A stretch of DNA of 21,732 bases, taken from positions 1-21,732 of the forward strand of contig VFJU01000443.1 of assembly GCA_009885905.1 (NCBI GenBank). The letters run 5' to 3'. The stretch's first letter is position 1, and every line of letters begins with the position of its first letter. A program made the translations under genes and the position numbers. The notes under the pieces are model-generated. The model ran no database searches, was not told the DNA's origin, and worked only from the letters and a program-made list of their open reading frames with translations. Below, piece after piece: positions 6,180 through 14,994 of this stretch. This DNA comes from Verrucomicrobiota bacterium. GTDB taxonomy: Bacteria > Verrucomicrobiota > Verrucomicrobiia > Verrucomicrobiales > Akkermansiaceae.

Positions 6180-8612
6180 ATGTTGATCGCGACCGCATTT
6201 TACAACGACCCACTGATTCTTTTCATCATTGGACTAGCTTTGATGTTGATGTTTTTCTGGTATTTCGCCACGGAAATCGAGCGTCGCAGACGGAACGTGG
6301 GCACGGTACTCACCCTTGGCATTTGCGCATTGTGCATCGCCGCAGTGATTCCACCAAAAGATCGACTCAAGGGCGGCATCGACATCCTTGGAGGCTCCTC
6401 GTTCTCGCTGCACATCCAACCTCGGATGGATGAAGAAGGAAATGAAATGCCAATCACACCCTCGCAAGTCGATCAAGCGATCACCGTGATCGAAAAGCGG
6501 CTCAACAGCATGGGGACCGCCGAACCAATCATCGCCCGACAAGGCTCTAACGGCATCCTCTTGCAAATGCCGGGTGTGGAACCCCAAGAATCTGAGCGCA
6601 TCCGTGCCAGTTTGCAAAAAGTCGCTAAGCTGCAACTTCATAAAGTAAGCCCTCGCAATGACGAACTTGGACCCGACCGGAAATCTCTCGCGGCTCGCGT
6701 CGCTGAGCGCTTAGAAAAAGAACCAGGCTACCTTGCTTTCAACCACAAGAGTAAAGACCAAGACGGCAAGGAGATCCAGCGCCCAATCCTGCTCAAGCGG
6801 ATCCCTGGTCTCGGGGGCGCGGACATCGCACTCGCTACTCCATCCCCCCAACAGGCCGACGCGGTTTCTATCACCCTCAACGGACCTGGAACCGACAAAA
6901 TGATCGCTCTAACCAAAGATCTACGCCCCGGCGTGGATCGCATCGCTATCGTGCTCGATGGTGAAGTCATCAGCGCTCCCGTCGTAAACCAAGTCCCACT
7001 CGGAAAACAATTTATCGTCGAAGGTCTCAGCGAACCCGGTGAAGTACAAAACCTCGCGAACTCATTGATGAACCCGTTAGAAAATGCACTGGTCGTCGAT
7101 GAAATGCGTACGGTCTCACCAACCCTAGGCTCGGCCGTCGTGAAGCAAGGCCTCGCTGCTGGTGGGCTCGCATTGCTCATGACCTTCCTGGTTGTATTAC
7201 TCTATTATCGCGTCTCCGGCTTAATCGCCATCGTTGGACTCATCGTCAACACAATCATGCTCTTCGGTGTGATGGCGATGTTCGGTTTCACCTTCACCCT
7301 TCCAGGGATCGCGGGGATGATCCTCACCATCGGCATGGCGGTCGATGCAAACGTGCTGATCTACGAACGCTTGCGGGAAGAAATCCGCGGCGGCAAATCT
7401 CTCAAAAACGCCATCGAAGCTTCATATGACAGAGCATTTTCAGCGATTTTCGACTCACACGTCACCTCGTTGATCACGGCGGCCATTCTATTCGCCTTCG
7501 GGGGCAGCGCGATCAAAGGCTTCGCCATCACCTTGATCATCGGCGTCACCGCCTCGTTGTTCTCTGCCATCCTTGTTACTCGGGTGATTTTCCGCTGGGG
7601 AATCGACTTCGGAATGTTCAAAAAACTGACCTTCCTCGACCTCATCAAGTCCAGTCACTACGACTTCATGGGCAAGCGCCGCATTTGCATCATCTTGGCA
7701 ATCATCACCCTGGTCATCTCGATCGGTGCGTTTGGAGTGCGTGGAGAACGAGCAATGGGAATCGACTTCACTGGCGGCACACTCATCAAATTCCAACTGG
7801 GTAAAGAAACCAAAATTCCATTAGACGAAGTGCGCAAAGTGGTCGAAGGCATGCAGCTTTCAAAAGCTGCTTATCCCCAACAGGAAAAAAATCTAACTAC
7901 GGGCACAATGATAACCGTTCGCTGCGCCACGAAAGATTCTAAAGCGATTATTGAAAAACTCAGAGAGTCCATTCCCGCACTTGGCGAGATGAAGCCGGAT
8001 TCGAAGGAATACGCGATCGACGCAAGTCAGGATGAGGTTTCTGCTTTGATAGGTGGCACTGCTCTAACCGACTCCCTCATCGCTATCGCACTGGGTCTGT
8101 TAGGAATCGTCCTCTACATGACGCTACGTTTCGAGTTCTCATTCGCCCTTGGCGGTTTTGTCGCCATTTTCCACGATATCATCATCTGCGTAGGAGCCGT
8201 CGTGCTCATGGGTGGAGAACTCTCACTGATCCATGTGGGGGCGGTCCTCACCATCGCCGGCTACTCGATCAGTGACACCATCGTCGTCTTCGACCGAGTT
8301 CGAGAAATGCTTCTCACACGTACGGACTCGGTCGAGAAAATCATGAACGAGGCGGTGAACGCCACCCTCTCACGCACCTTGCTCACGTCCGCTGCGACTT
8401 TGATCAGTGTGGCGATCCTCGCATTCTTGGGTGGCACCGCCCTACGGGACTTCGGAGTGGTGATCTTCATCGGCATCATCGTCGGAACCTTTTCGTCAAT
8501 TTTCATCGCATCGCCGGTCGTGCTCTGGTGGAGCAAGCGCAAGGGTGGGAGCATTCGTGACGTCGTCTTGGCCTCGGTCGCTAAGGAGGAATCGATCTCC
8601 GCAGCGCCCTGA
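6180..8612 (+). CDS. secDF: Single-chain protein translocase SecDF
   Basis: An 810-residue fusion of SecD and SecF, the proton-driven membrane factor that pulls preproteins through SecYEG. The SecD half opens its periplasmic P1 domain with GGIDILGGSSF (about residue 65), has an EVISAPVVN segment near 262 and the membrane motif GMAVDANVLIYERLREEIR near 385. The SecF half starts its periplasmic domain with GIDFTGGTLIKF near 527 and carries ISDTIVVFDRVRE near 696. Both halves are complete, with no frameshift at the junction. Unusually, two hydrophobic segments precede P1 (about residues 11-30 and 40-58, separated by an ERRRR cluster) where SecD normally has one, predicting 13 spans rather than 12. 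The ATG at 6180 has no Shine-Dalgarno motif. It is the last gene of the tgt-yajC-secDF unit and ends at a hairpin. Confidence 0.96.
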   Translation: MLIATAFYNDPLILFIIGLALMLMFFWYFATEIERRRRNVGTVLTLGICALCIAAVIPPKDRLKGGIDILGGSSFSLHIQPRMDEEGNEMPITPSQVDQAITVIEKRLNSMGTAEPIIARQGSNGILLQMPGVEPQESERIRASLQKVAKLQLHKVSPRNDELGPDRKSLAARVAERLEKEPGYLAFNHKSKDQDGKEIQRPILLKRIPGLGGADIALATPSPQQADAVSITLNGPGTDKMIALTKDLRPGVDRIAIVLDGEVISAPVVNQVPLGKQFIVEGLSEPGEVQNLANSLMNPLENALVVDEMRTVSPTLGSAVVKQGLAAGGLALLMTFLVVLLYYRVSGLIAIVGLIVNTIMLFGVMAMFGFTFTLPGIAGMILTIGMAVDANVLIYERLREEIRGGKSLKNAIEASYDRAFSAIFDSHVTSLITAAILFAFGGSAIKGFAITLIIGVTASLFSAILVTRVIFRWGIDFGMFKKLTFLDLIKSSHYDFMGKRRICIILAIITLVISIGAFGVRGERAMGIDFTGGTLIKFQLGKETKIPLDEVRKVVEGMQLSKAAYPQQEKNLTTGTMITVRCATKDSKAIIEKLRESIPALGEMKPDSKEYAIDASQDEVSALIGGTALTDSLIAIALGLLGIVLYMTLRFEFSFALGGFVAIFHDIIICVGAVVLMGGELSLIHVGAVLTIAGYSISDTIVVFDRVREMLLTRTDSVEKIMNEAVNATLSRTLLTSAATLISVAILAFLGGTALRDFGVVIFIGIIVGTFSSIFIASPVVLWWSKRKGGSIRDVVLASVAKEESISAAP

Positions 8613-8624
8613 GATTTCAACAAT

Positions 8625-8657
8625 AAACCCGTGGACGACTTGCCTTCACGGGTTTAA
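8625..8657 (+). terminator. Stem-loop after secDF, probable terminator
   Basis: AAACCCGTGGA (8625-8635) pairs with TTCACGGGTTT (8645-8655) with one G-U pair and a 9-nt loop, 12 bp after the secDF stop codon. The T tail is short (TTTAAATTT), so termination may be partial. The stem is symmetric and lies between two convergent genes, so it could also affect the EF-hand gene on the other strand. Confidence 0.6.
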
Positions 8658-8695
8658 ATTTGCACATCTATTCTGCAATCCCAATCGTACAAAAC

Positions 8696-9454
8696 TTACT
8701 CCGCTTTTGGTGGCGGGGGAGGTGGCGGAAAATCTTGGGGAGAAATCTTTTGATCACCGTTGCGGTCTATCGACTCGAAACGGTCTTCTTGTTCGTCCTC
8801 ACTGAGATTCCTCACTTGGATACCCGCGCGAAATTCCTCAAATGACAAGGCACCGTCACCATCTAGGTCCAGCTTGCGATTGAATGGCTCCGGAGGGGGT
8901 TGATTCCCTGGGCGCGCGCCGTCTGACCGCTTGCGGTTTGGCTCTGGACGATCTTTCGGAGTGACGAGTCCATCGCCATCGGTGTCGAGTCGAGTGAACA
9001 CCTCTTGCTGCTTTTCCGGCGATAGCTTTTTGAGAAATTGACCCACCTTGAACTCTTCAAAACTCACGCCGCCGCTTTTATCAGCATCCAACTCCCATAG
9101 CTTTTTGCTAGGAGGCTCGGGCTGGTCCCCGTGGGGCTTGTTCATCCTCGCCAACTCGTCACGGCTCAATTTTCCATCCTCATCCTTGTCCAAGCGCGCA
9201 AATAGCCGATTTCGCTTTTCCTCCGCTAAATTTTGCAGGCGCTGCAACAAGCCAAATTCTTCCATGGAAATAAATCCGTCCTGATTTGAGTCCGCCGACT
9301 TCCAAGCCTCTAGAAATGGATGTTCCGGCTTTGTCCGCCCGGTCTTTTTGTGATCAGTCGGAGCCGTCTCAGGCGGCTGTGATTGGGCAAAACTAAGCAC
9401 TGGCAAGAACATTCCAGCGAGCAAACAAGAAACAGGGATTGTTTTCATGAGCAT
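8696..9454 (-). CDS. Secreted six-EF-hand calcium-binding protein
   Basis: A 252-residue exported protein (signal peptide about residues 1-23, cleavage near SFAQS). Six EF-hand loops are visible: DSNQDGFISMEE (55-66), DKDEDGKLSRDE (89-100), DADKSGGVSFEE (123-134), DTDGDGLVTPKD (157-168), DLDGDGALSFEE (196-207) and DRNGDQKISPQD (230-241). They sit as three pairs separated by Pro-rich linkers, and the chain ends in a run of seven prolines. Loop 6 has Gln at the usual Gly position and ends in Asp, and loop 4 also ends in Asp, so these two may bind calcium more weakly. The start at 9454 is backed by a GAGAAG Shine-Dalgarno-like motif 6 bp upstream; an alternative ATG lies two codons in. Such proteins are common in Verrucomicrobia and Planctomycetes, with unknown roles in the periplasm or outside the cell. 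Confidence 0.88.
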   Translation of the reverse strand: MLMKTIPVSCLLAGMFLPVLSFAQSQPPETAPTDHKKTGRTKPEHPFLEAWKSADSNQDGFISMEEFGLLQRLQNLAEEKRNRLFARLDKDEDGKLSRDELARMNKPHGDQPEPPSKKLWELDADKSGGVSFEEFKVGQFLKKLSPEKQQEVFTRLDTDGDGLVTPKDRPEPNRKRSDGARPGNQPPPEPFNRKLDLDGDGALSFEEFRAGIQVRNLSEDEQEDRFESIDRNGDQKISPQDFPPPPPPPKAE

Positions 9455-9566
9455 TTGTGGCTTCTCTACGGCGTAGCGAAAACCGATTGATCAAGAAACT
9501 CCCATATCTCCAAAAAGTTCCGCAAACGCTCCTAATAATTTTTACCCGTTCCAAAATCACTCGCAC

Positions 9567-10472
9567 ATGCATATCCGAGACATTTTAAGAGATTCGAAGC
9601 CTTCCCTCTCGTTTGAATTTTTCCCCCCGCGAACATCAACCGCTTGGGAAGAATTGTACCAAACGATCCGCGACCTGGAAGAACTCCAACCGACATTTGT
9701 CTCCGTCACTTACGGCGCGGGGGGAGGCACGCGTGAGCTGACTCACGACCTGGTGGTCCGCATTCGCGAAACAACCTCCATTCCACCAGTGCCCCATCTA
9801 ACATGCGTTGGGCATTCCGAACAGGAAGTGACAGACATCCTCAACCGTTATGCCGCTGCAGGGGTCAGTAATATTCTCGCTCTGCGCGGCGATCCACCAA
9901 AGGACCAACCCGACTACGACTGGTCGGAAGGCGGATTCCGCCAAGCGGCAGACCTAGTTCGCTTCATCCGTAAGTTTAACGATTCAGGTGCCCACCCAGA
10001 CCCGAGGGGGTTCGGAATCGGTGTCGCAGGTTTTCCTGAAGGTCACCCGACTACACCGAATCGTGTCGACGAATTGGATTTCCTCATGGCAAAGGTCGAT
10101 GAGGGGGCTGACTATATCTGCACCCAGCTTTTTTTCGACAATCACGATTTTCTAGATTTCCGTGATCGCTGTGATCTAGCAGGAATCCAAATTCCAATCA
10201 TTGCGGGGGTCATGCCAGTCACATCACTGCAAGGAATGAAGCGTATGGCAGAGCTTGCTGCCGGAGCCCGGTACCCCGCCAAACTACTGCGTGCATTGGC
10301 AAGAGCCAAAGATAACTCCGAAGCGGTCGAGAGGGTTGGCATTCACTACGCCGCAGAGCAGTGCGCAGGACTCCTCAACGAGGGCGTCGATGGCATTCAT
10401 TTTTACACGCTGAATAAAAGCCACGCCACCCGTGAGATTTATCACAGTCTGGGTCTTGCCGCCCGTCGCTGA
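9567..10472 (+). CDS. metF: Methylenetetrahydrofolate reductase
   Basis: A 301-residue FAD-dependent reductase that turns 5,10-methylene-THF into 5-methyl-THF for methionine synthesis. The typical order of MTHFR segments is present: SFEFFPPRT near residue 15, with the catalytic-region Glu; SVTYGAGGGTRE near 46; PHLTCVGHS near 75; NILALRGDPP near 101; and FGIGVAGFPEGHP near 150 followed by KVDEGADYICTQLFFD. The length matches E. coli MetF, and there is no C-terminal regulatory domain as in eukaryotes. It is divergent from the EF-hand gene with 112 bp between them. The leader is too short for a full SAM or cobalamin riboswitch and I see none. The stop codon lies 3 bp from the stop of the convergent AsmA-like gene, with no terminator between. 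Confidence 0.96.
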   Translation: MHIRDILRDSKPSLSFEFFPPRTSTAWEELYQTIRDLEELQPTFVSVTYGAGGGTRELTHDLVVRIRETTSIPPVPHLTCVGHSEQEVTDILNRYAAAGVSNILALRGDPPKDQPDYDWSEGGFRQAADLVRFIRKFNDSGAHPDPRGFGIGVAGFPEGHPTTPNRVDELDFLMAKVDEGADYICTQLFFDNHDFLDFRDRCDLAGIQIPIIAGVMPVTSLQGMKRMAELAAGARYPAKLLRALARAKDNSEAVERVGIHYAAEQCAGLLNEGVDGIHFYTLNKSHATREIYHSLGLAARR

Positions 10473-10475
10473 TCT

Positions 10476-12122
10476 CTAACGAGTGCCTTGCTGATAGATA
10501 TCTTCAGCCTGTTTCAACGTGAGTTCGTACAGGCTTCCCTGCACTGGGATCACCATCGGAATTCGCTCCGTCTTTGTGTCGGCCGGGTATTGCTGTATCA
10601 GCTTCGGCGCGCGTTCAAAGGCATCTGGCAAGAGGGTGATGACAAATGACCCATCGTAACGCAGCGTTTTTGACAAACGATCTGCCTCCTGTTCTTCAAG
10701 CCGGCGAGTTTCAAAATTCTGACCGAGGCGGTCAAACAAAGTTGACGCACCAGTATCGGAAGCGGCCGCCTTGCCACTTTTACTTGCTTGGGCTGCTTTG
10801 CGTAGCGTGATTTCATTTTGTCCAGCAACGCTCATGCTCTCACCAGCTTGTGGATCATCAGCCTGGAATAAAGGACCCGCAGTTGTGGACTTTCCTAACG
10901 CCTGATTCTTTTCCTCTGCGGTAGGCGGTCTGACTTTCAGGTCTCCCACCAAGGTAAAAAGATCCGAGGCTTTTAAATTTAAATCTGTAATCTCAAGTCC
11001 ACCACTACCTGATTTCAACTTGAATGACCCTTCTCTAAAATCGAGTCGGTAATAGTTACGCACATAGTCGACGACCGAGAGCGCTTTCAACAAATGAAGA
11101 CGTTCACGGAGAATCACGGAGTCCTGACCATCCAAAGTGACTTGGCCCTCGAAGCCAATCCCCTCCGAAGAATTGGTCGATCCAGTGACCTTGAAATCCC
11201 CAGAGATTGATCCCTCGACGAAGCTTCTCAACGCTACCGGAAGTGCACTCTCCAAGCTGAGCCTGTTAACTTTTGCAACTCCTACCACTTTCGGATTTTC
11301 TCCACCTAGCAATCTAAGCCCAGATAGATTCACCGATCCCGTGCCTAACCGAAATTCTGCCTTTTCGAAAACAAATCCTTCCGGCTCACAAATGACGATC
11401 AAGTTGACAATTTCAAGTTTGCGCAGCCAGTTTTGAGAAAAGATCCCCCCCTTAAAACTCAACTTCAACCCCCGCCCGATGCGCTGCACTCGCAAGGTAC
11501 TTGCCTCGATGGCTCCACGGGTCCGCTCGGAATAACCCCAGCGCAAGTTGGCACTGGTGATCTCTAACGAATCAATCGAAACTTGGTCAGATTGCTTAAA
11601 AAGTGCTTTGGAAAACATTTCCGCCGCATTTGCATCATCCGTGCCCGGGCGGATTTCCATGTCTAACCGCGATATCGAAATCGTTCCAGGATCCCAACGA
11701 CCCGCCACCCCATCAAGAAATCCCATTTTACAACGCAAATTTCTTGCCTCCATCGAGTTATAGAATGTCTTTGCGCCACCTTGCGCTGCAAATCGGCTAA
11801 TTTCGAGATACCCTTGCAGACGATTGAACCCACCCAGCTGAATCTCGGAGGCGGAAACGGCGGATTGAATCGACTCGGTCAAACCAAGGTTGAATTCTTT
11901 ATACTCCGTCCGTTTTAGCAAGTAGACCCACGTACCAAGTGCCAAAACACCAATGAAAATAAGTAACCTAAAGCCAATTCTCATCAAATGATAAAGTGCC
12001 GTCCCCCTCGTTCCGCTGCTAGATAACGAATATCTTAACTGGAACCAAAATCCTTGGTCAGCGACCCATTGGCTCAGTCGCTCATTGAAATTTTCAGATT
12101 GCTCGGATTGTTCGGACTGCAT
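10476..12122 (-). CDS. AsmA-like membrane-anchored envelope protein
   Basis: A 548-residue protein with a cytoplasmic N-terminal tail that opens with three SEQ triplets, one membrane span at about residues 49-68, and a long periplasmic part rich in beta-strand patterns. The layout, with repeated segments such as ISISRLDMEI, VSIDSLEITSANLRW and LEITDLNLKASD, resembles AsmA/YhdP-type proteins that bridge or regulate lipid movement between the membranes. I see no sharply conserved motif, so the family call is inferred from architecture. A Lys/Ala/Gln-rich low-complexity stretch lies near residues 430-460. The C-terminus (FERAPKLIQQYP, then IPMVIPVQGSLYEL) resembles the end of AsmA-like chains that close a beta-groove. 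It is a lone gene whose ATG at 12122 has no Shine-Dalgarno motif. Its promoter must lie in the 104-bp divergent gap with scpA. Confidence 0.6.
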   Translation of the reverse strand: MQSEQSEQSENFNERLSQWVADQGFWFQLRYSLSSSGTRGTALYHLMRIGFRLLIFIGVLALGTWVYLLKRTEYKEFNLGLTESIQSAVSASEIQLGGFNRLQGYLEISRFAAQGGAKTFYNSMEARNLRCKMGFLDGVAGRWDPGTISISRLDMEIRPGTDDANAAEMFSKALFKQSDQVSIDSLEITSANLRWGYSERTRGAIEASTLRVQRIGRGLKLSFKGGIFSQNWLRKLEIVNLIVICEPEGFVFEKAEFRLGTGSVNLSGLRLLGGENPKVVGVAKVNRLSLESALPVALRSFVEGSISGDFKVTGSTNSSEGIGFEGQVTLDGQDSVILRERLHLLKALSVVDYVRNYYRLDFREGSFKLKSGSGGLEITDLNLKASDLFTLVGDLKVRPPTAEEKNQALGKSTTAGPLFQADDPQAGESMSVAGQNEITLRKAAQASKSGKAAASDTGASTLFDRLGQNFETRRLEEQEADRLSKTLRYDGSFVITLLPDAFERAPKLIQQYPADTKTERIPMVIPVQGSLYELTLKQAEDIYQQGTR

Positions 12123-12226
12123 AAGTAAATTGACCCTGTGACGCGGCGATTAAACGCAAGCCCCATGCAACAGGCGAGGCAAATTTACCCTCGCATCCAC
12201 CCCCTTGATGCCATACGACCCACTTT

Positions 12227-13006
12227 ATGGAAATTGATGACTACAAAGTCCGACTCGAAATTTTCGAAGGCCCACTCGACCTGCTCCTTTACCTGATCAA
12301 AAAGGACGAGGTCGATATCCATACAATTTCTATCGAGCGCATCACTCGCCAGTATCTCGACTACATCAACACCTTCAAATTGCTTAACATCGACCTCGCT
12401 TCCGAGTTCATCGTAATGGCTGCAAACTTGATGTATTTAAAAAGCCGAACTCTCCTTCCCCGTGTCGATCAACCACCGGAAGAAGACGCGGAAGATGACG
12501 ATCCACGCTGGGAACTGATCCGGCAGCTTATCGAATACAAAAAATTCAAAGACGCCGCAGGATTTCTCTCCCTCCGCGAACTCGAACAAGAGGGTCGCTT
12601 CGAACACCAACCGGATATCACCGATGCTCCCGCAGAAGAACCTATCACTCTAGCAGAAGTTTCAATCTTCGATCTGATCCGCGCATTTCAAAATGTCCTT
12701 AAACGCTTCGAAAAAACGCATAATTTCGGTGATATCATCGATGATCGCTACACGGTCTCCGACAAAATCGAATTGCTACTAAGCCACTTCATCCCCGGAG
12801 AATCTCGTCGCTTCGAAGAGCTTTTCAAATCTGCCACCACCAAAGCAGAGGTGATCGTGACCTTTCTTGCGTTGTTAGAACTAATGAAACTTAATCAGTT
12901 CGTCGTTCGGCAGAATGACCTGCTAGGAGAAATTGTGATTGAGAGACGCGACAACCAATATTCTGCTAGTGTGGATCTCACCGAAGTTGGTAAAATCGAC
13001 GAGTGA
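12227..13006 (+). CDS. scpA: Segregation and condensation protein A (kleisin)
   Basis: A 259-residue kleisin subunit of the Smc-ScpAB condensin that compacts and separates replicated chromosomes. The N-terminal signature is clear: YKVRLEIFEGPLDLLLYLIK at residues 5-24, then DIHTISIERITRQYLDYI and ASEFIVMAANLMYLKSRTLLP, which form the Smc-neck-binding helices. A central acidic region (PPEEDAEDDDP) is followed by the linker and a C-terminal winged helix containing VIVTFLALLELMKLNQ. Length is usual. The partner scpB, often the next gene, is not in this window: the following gene is infA on the other strand, with only 7 bp between the two stop codons. The ATG at 12227 has no Shine-Dalgarno motif. 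Confidence 0.95.
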   Translation: MEIDDYKVRLEIFEGPLDLLLYLIKKDEVDIHTISIERITRQYLDYINTFKLLNIDLASEFIVMAANLMYLKSRTLLPRVDQPPEEDAEDDDPRWELIRQLIEYKKFKDAAGFLSLRELEQEGRFEHQPDITDAPAEEPITLAEVSIFDLIRAFQNVLKRFEKTHNFGDIIDDRYTVSDKIELLLSHFIPGESRRFEELFKSATTKAEVIVTFLALLELMKLNQFVVRQNDLLGEIVIERRDNQYSASVDLTEVGKIDE

Positions 13007-13013
13007 GCAATAA

Positions 13014-13307
13014 TCAGCCTAACCGAAAAACAATTCTCGCCTTCGTGAGATCGTAAGGAGACATCTCCATCTTGACCTTATCGCCGACGACCAAGCGGAT
13101 GAACCGCTTGCGCATTTTACCAGAAATATGTGCCAGCACCTCGTGACCGCTTTCCAGTTTCACGCGGAACATCGTCCCGGCAAGCACGGATGAAATCTCA
13201 CCATCCACCTCCACCGCTTTCTCTTCTTCGTCTTTGGTGGAACGCTTTGGCGGACCATAACGATTGCGATTGTTGCGGCGGCCGGAATTCTTTGGGCGAG
13301 GAGGCAT
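13014..13307 (-). CDS. infA: Translation initiation factor IF-1 with basic N-terminal extension
   Basis: The C-terminal 70 residues are a complete S1/OB-fold IF-1, which occupies the ribosomal A site during initiation: [20 protein letters not shown], then [38 protein letters not shown] and a short tail. Ahead of it lies an extra stretch of about 28 residues, strongly basic and Asn/Pro-rich ([20 protein letters not shown]), followed by an acidic DEEEK. IF-1 is normally about 72 residues; this is 97 with the ATG at 13307, which I chose because the extension reads as one unit. A frame open to a TTG at 13394 would give 126 residues. There is no clear Shine-Dalgarno motif before either. The gene is divergent from the TPR gene and convergent with scpA, outside the usual ribosomal-protein context. 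Confidence 0.92.
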   Translation of the reverse strand: MPPRPKNSGRRNNRNRYGPPKRSTKDEEEKAVEVDGEISSVLAGTMFRVKLESGHEVLAHISGKMRKRFIRLVVGDKVKMEMSPYDLTKARIVFRLG

Positions 13308-13526
13308 ATTGACTTGATATGGTGCAGAAGACAGATTGAAATTTCCGTCTTGCGGCATCGGGTTACTCCATCTCATTGAGTCCATCAATCCCAAAAAGTG
13401 AACGATTCTTGATTTCTCCTTATTTTCCTAGAGAACCGCACTTGCCAAGCCCCAAGACAAACTACACTTTCCGCCTGCAGCCAACTTCGGACTGACAATT
13501 TTAAATCCTCAACTTTTCTTACCGCA

Positions 13527-14915
13527 ATGCCCGAGATCACCGAAAAAGAACTTCCATCGAGCCTCAAGCCGATGTGGCTCAAAGCGCTTACCGCAGTTCA
13601 AACATCTAACCTTGAGTATGGAATTAGTCTGCTGCAGGGAGTTCTCAAGGAAAGCCCCGGCTTTCTTGACGGACGTAAAATGCTGCGCGAATGCGAACTT
13701 AAAATCGCTGGTAACACCAAGAAAAAAGCAGGCCTTTTTGGCATGTCAGGTGGTGGTGTGGGAATCATGAAGCTGCAAAGCGCCGCAAAAAAAGATCCCG
13801 CAGGGACTCTTCCTCTTATCGAAAAGGAGCTCGAAAAAGATCCCCTGAACGATCAAGCGAATGACTTATTATTCGATACCTGCTTGAAACTCGAATTATT
13901 CGAATCCGCTGCGTTCGCTCTCGAAACCGTACGCAAGGGAAACCCAGAGAACGCTAAACTCCTTCACAAACTTGCGGAGTTCTACCTCAGCCGCGACCAA
14001 CCCATGATCGCGTCTGAAGTCTACAATGACATCATCAAGCATCACCCAACCGATGGACCCGCGATCAAAGGCTCCAAAGACGCCTCGGCTCGCGCCTCGA
14101 TGCAAAAGCAAAAGTGGGATGAAAATGCCGACATGCGCTCGCTGATGAAAAACACGGCTGAATTTGAAGAACTCGAAAAAGCCTCACGCACCGGCCTCAC
14201 TCGCGAACAACTCGAAGAACGACGCGACAAGGTTGTTGAAAAATACAATCTAGATCCCAATCACCTCGCCACCGTCAAGGATCTCGCCAATCTATACGAG
14301 CAACTCGAAGATTGGCACAATGCTCACACGTTTTTCAGCTGGGCTCACTCGCTCAGCAATGGCGACGTGGCCCTCGCCACCAAAGCGGCAGCGATGAATG
14401 ACCGTGCGCTCGAGTTGGACATGAAAAACCTCGAATCTGCTGCAGCGGCTGACCCTAACAACGCCGAACTGCAGGCAGCGCTCGACGCTCGCAAGGCCGA
14501 TCGCTTGGCAGAGCAGGTGCAAGAATCCCAGAAACGTGTGGATCAAAACCCGACGGATCCACAACTCCGCTTCGAACTTGGAACCGCACTTTACAAAGCC
14601 GGAGAATACAGCGCCGCCATTCCTCATCTCCAACAAGCGACTCGCAACCCGCACATTCGTACCAAGGTGCTATTGACTCTAGCCCGCGCATTCAGGGCGA
14701 AAGGCATGTTCGACCTCGCAATCAAACAGCTCTCAGATGCACTCGCAGACCTCGTAGCGATGGACAACACCAAGAAAGAAGTCCTCTACGAAAAAGGTCT
14801 CATCCATGCGGAAGTGAACGACAAAGCCTCCGCCCTCGATTGCTTCAAACAAATTTACGAAGTCGACTACGGCTACCGCGATGTCGCCGAACGCGTGGAG
14901 TCATCCTACGTCTAA
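13527..14915 (+). CDS. TPR repeat protein, unknown function
   Basis: A 462-residue soluble, all-helical protein with tetratricopeptide-like repeats and no signal peptide or membrane span, so probably a cytoplasmic scaffold. TPR-like units are seen near residues 22-60, 95-130, 133-165 (NAKLLHKLAEFYLSRDQPMI), 245-280 (HLATVKDLANLYEQLEDWHN), 345-375 (PQLRFELGTALYKAGEYSAA) and 380-455. A Gly-rich break, GMSGGGVGIM, lies near residue 72, and a charged, Lys/Glu-rich helical segment spans about 185-240. I recognise it as a style of protein common in Verrucomicrobia but know no function. It is a single gene, divergent from infA. The ATG is preceded by a pyrimidine-rich stretch with no Shine-Dalgarno motif. 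Confidence 0.75.
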   Translation: MPEITEKELPSSLKPMWLKALTAVQTSNLEYGISLLQGVLKESPGFLDGRKMLRECELKIAGNTKKKAGLFGMSGGGVGIMKLQSAAKKDPAGTLPLIEKELEKDPLNDQANDLLFDTCLKLELFESAAFALETVRKGNPENAKLLHKLAEFYLSRDQPMIASEVYNDIIKHHPTDGPAIKGSKDASARASMQKQKWDENADMRSLMKNTAEFEELEKASRTGLTREQLEERRDKVVEKYNLDPNHLATVKDLANLYEQLEDWHNAHTFFSWAHSLSNGDVALATKAAAMNDRALELDMKNLESAAAADPNNAELQAALDARKADRLAEQVQESQKRVDQNPTDPQLRFELGTALYKAGEYSAAIPHLQQATRNPHIRTKVLLTLARAFRAKGMFDLAIKQLSDALADLVAMDNTKKEVLYEKGLIHAEVNDKASALDCFKQIYEVDYGYRDVAERVESSYV

Positions 14916-14994
14916 TCGATTTTCGTTTGTGCTGGGACCATTCATCTTACCAAGGTGGATGGGGTGTCAGGGTGTCAGGATATTTTCCCGCCCT

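Noticed and set aside
9455..9566. Possible SAM or cobalamin riboswitch before metF
   Set aside because: The 112-bp gap is short, shared with a divergent promoter, and shows no matching conserved core or terminator hairpin.
14962..14977. Tandem 8-bp repeat GGGTGTCA between the TPR gene and paralogue A
   Set aside because: Only two copies, no symmetry or association with a promoter; likely chance.
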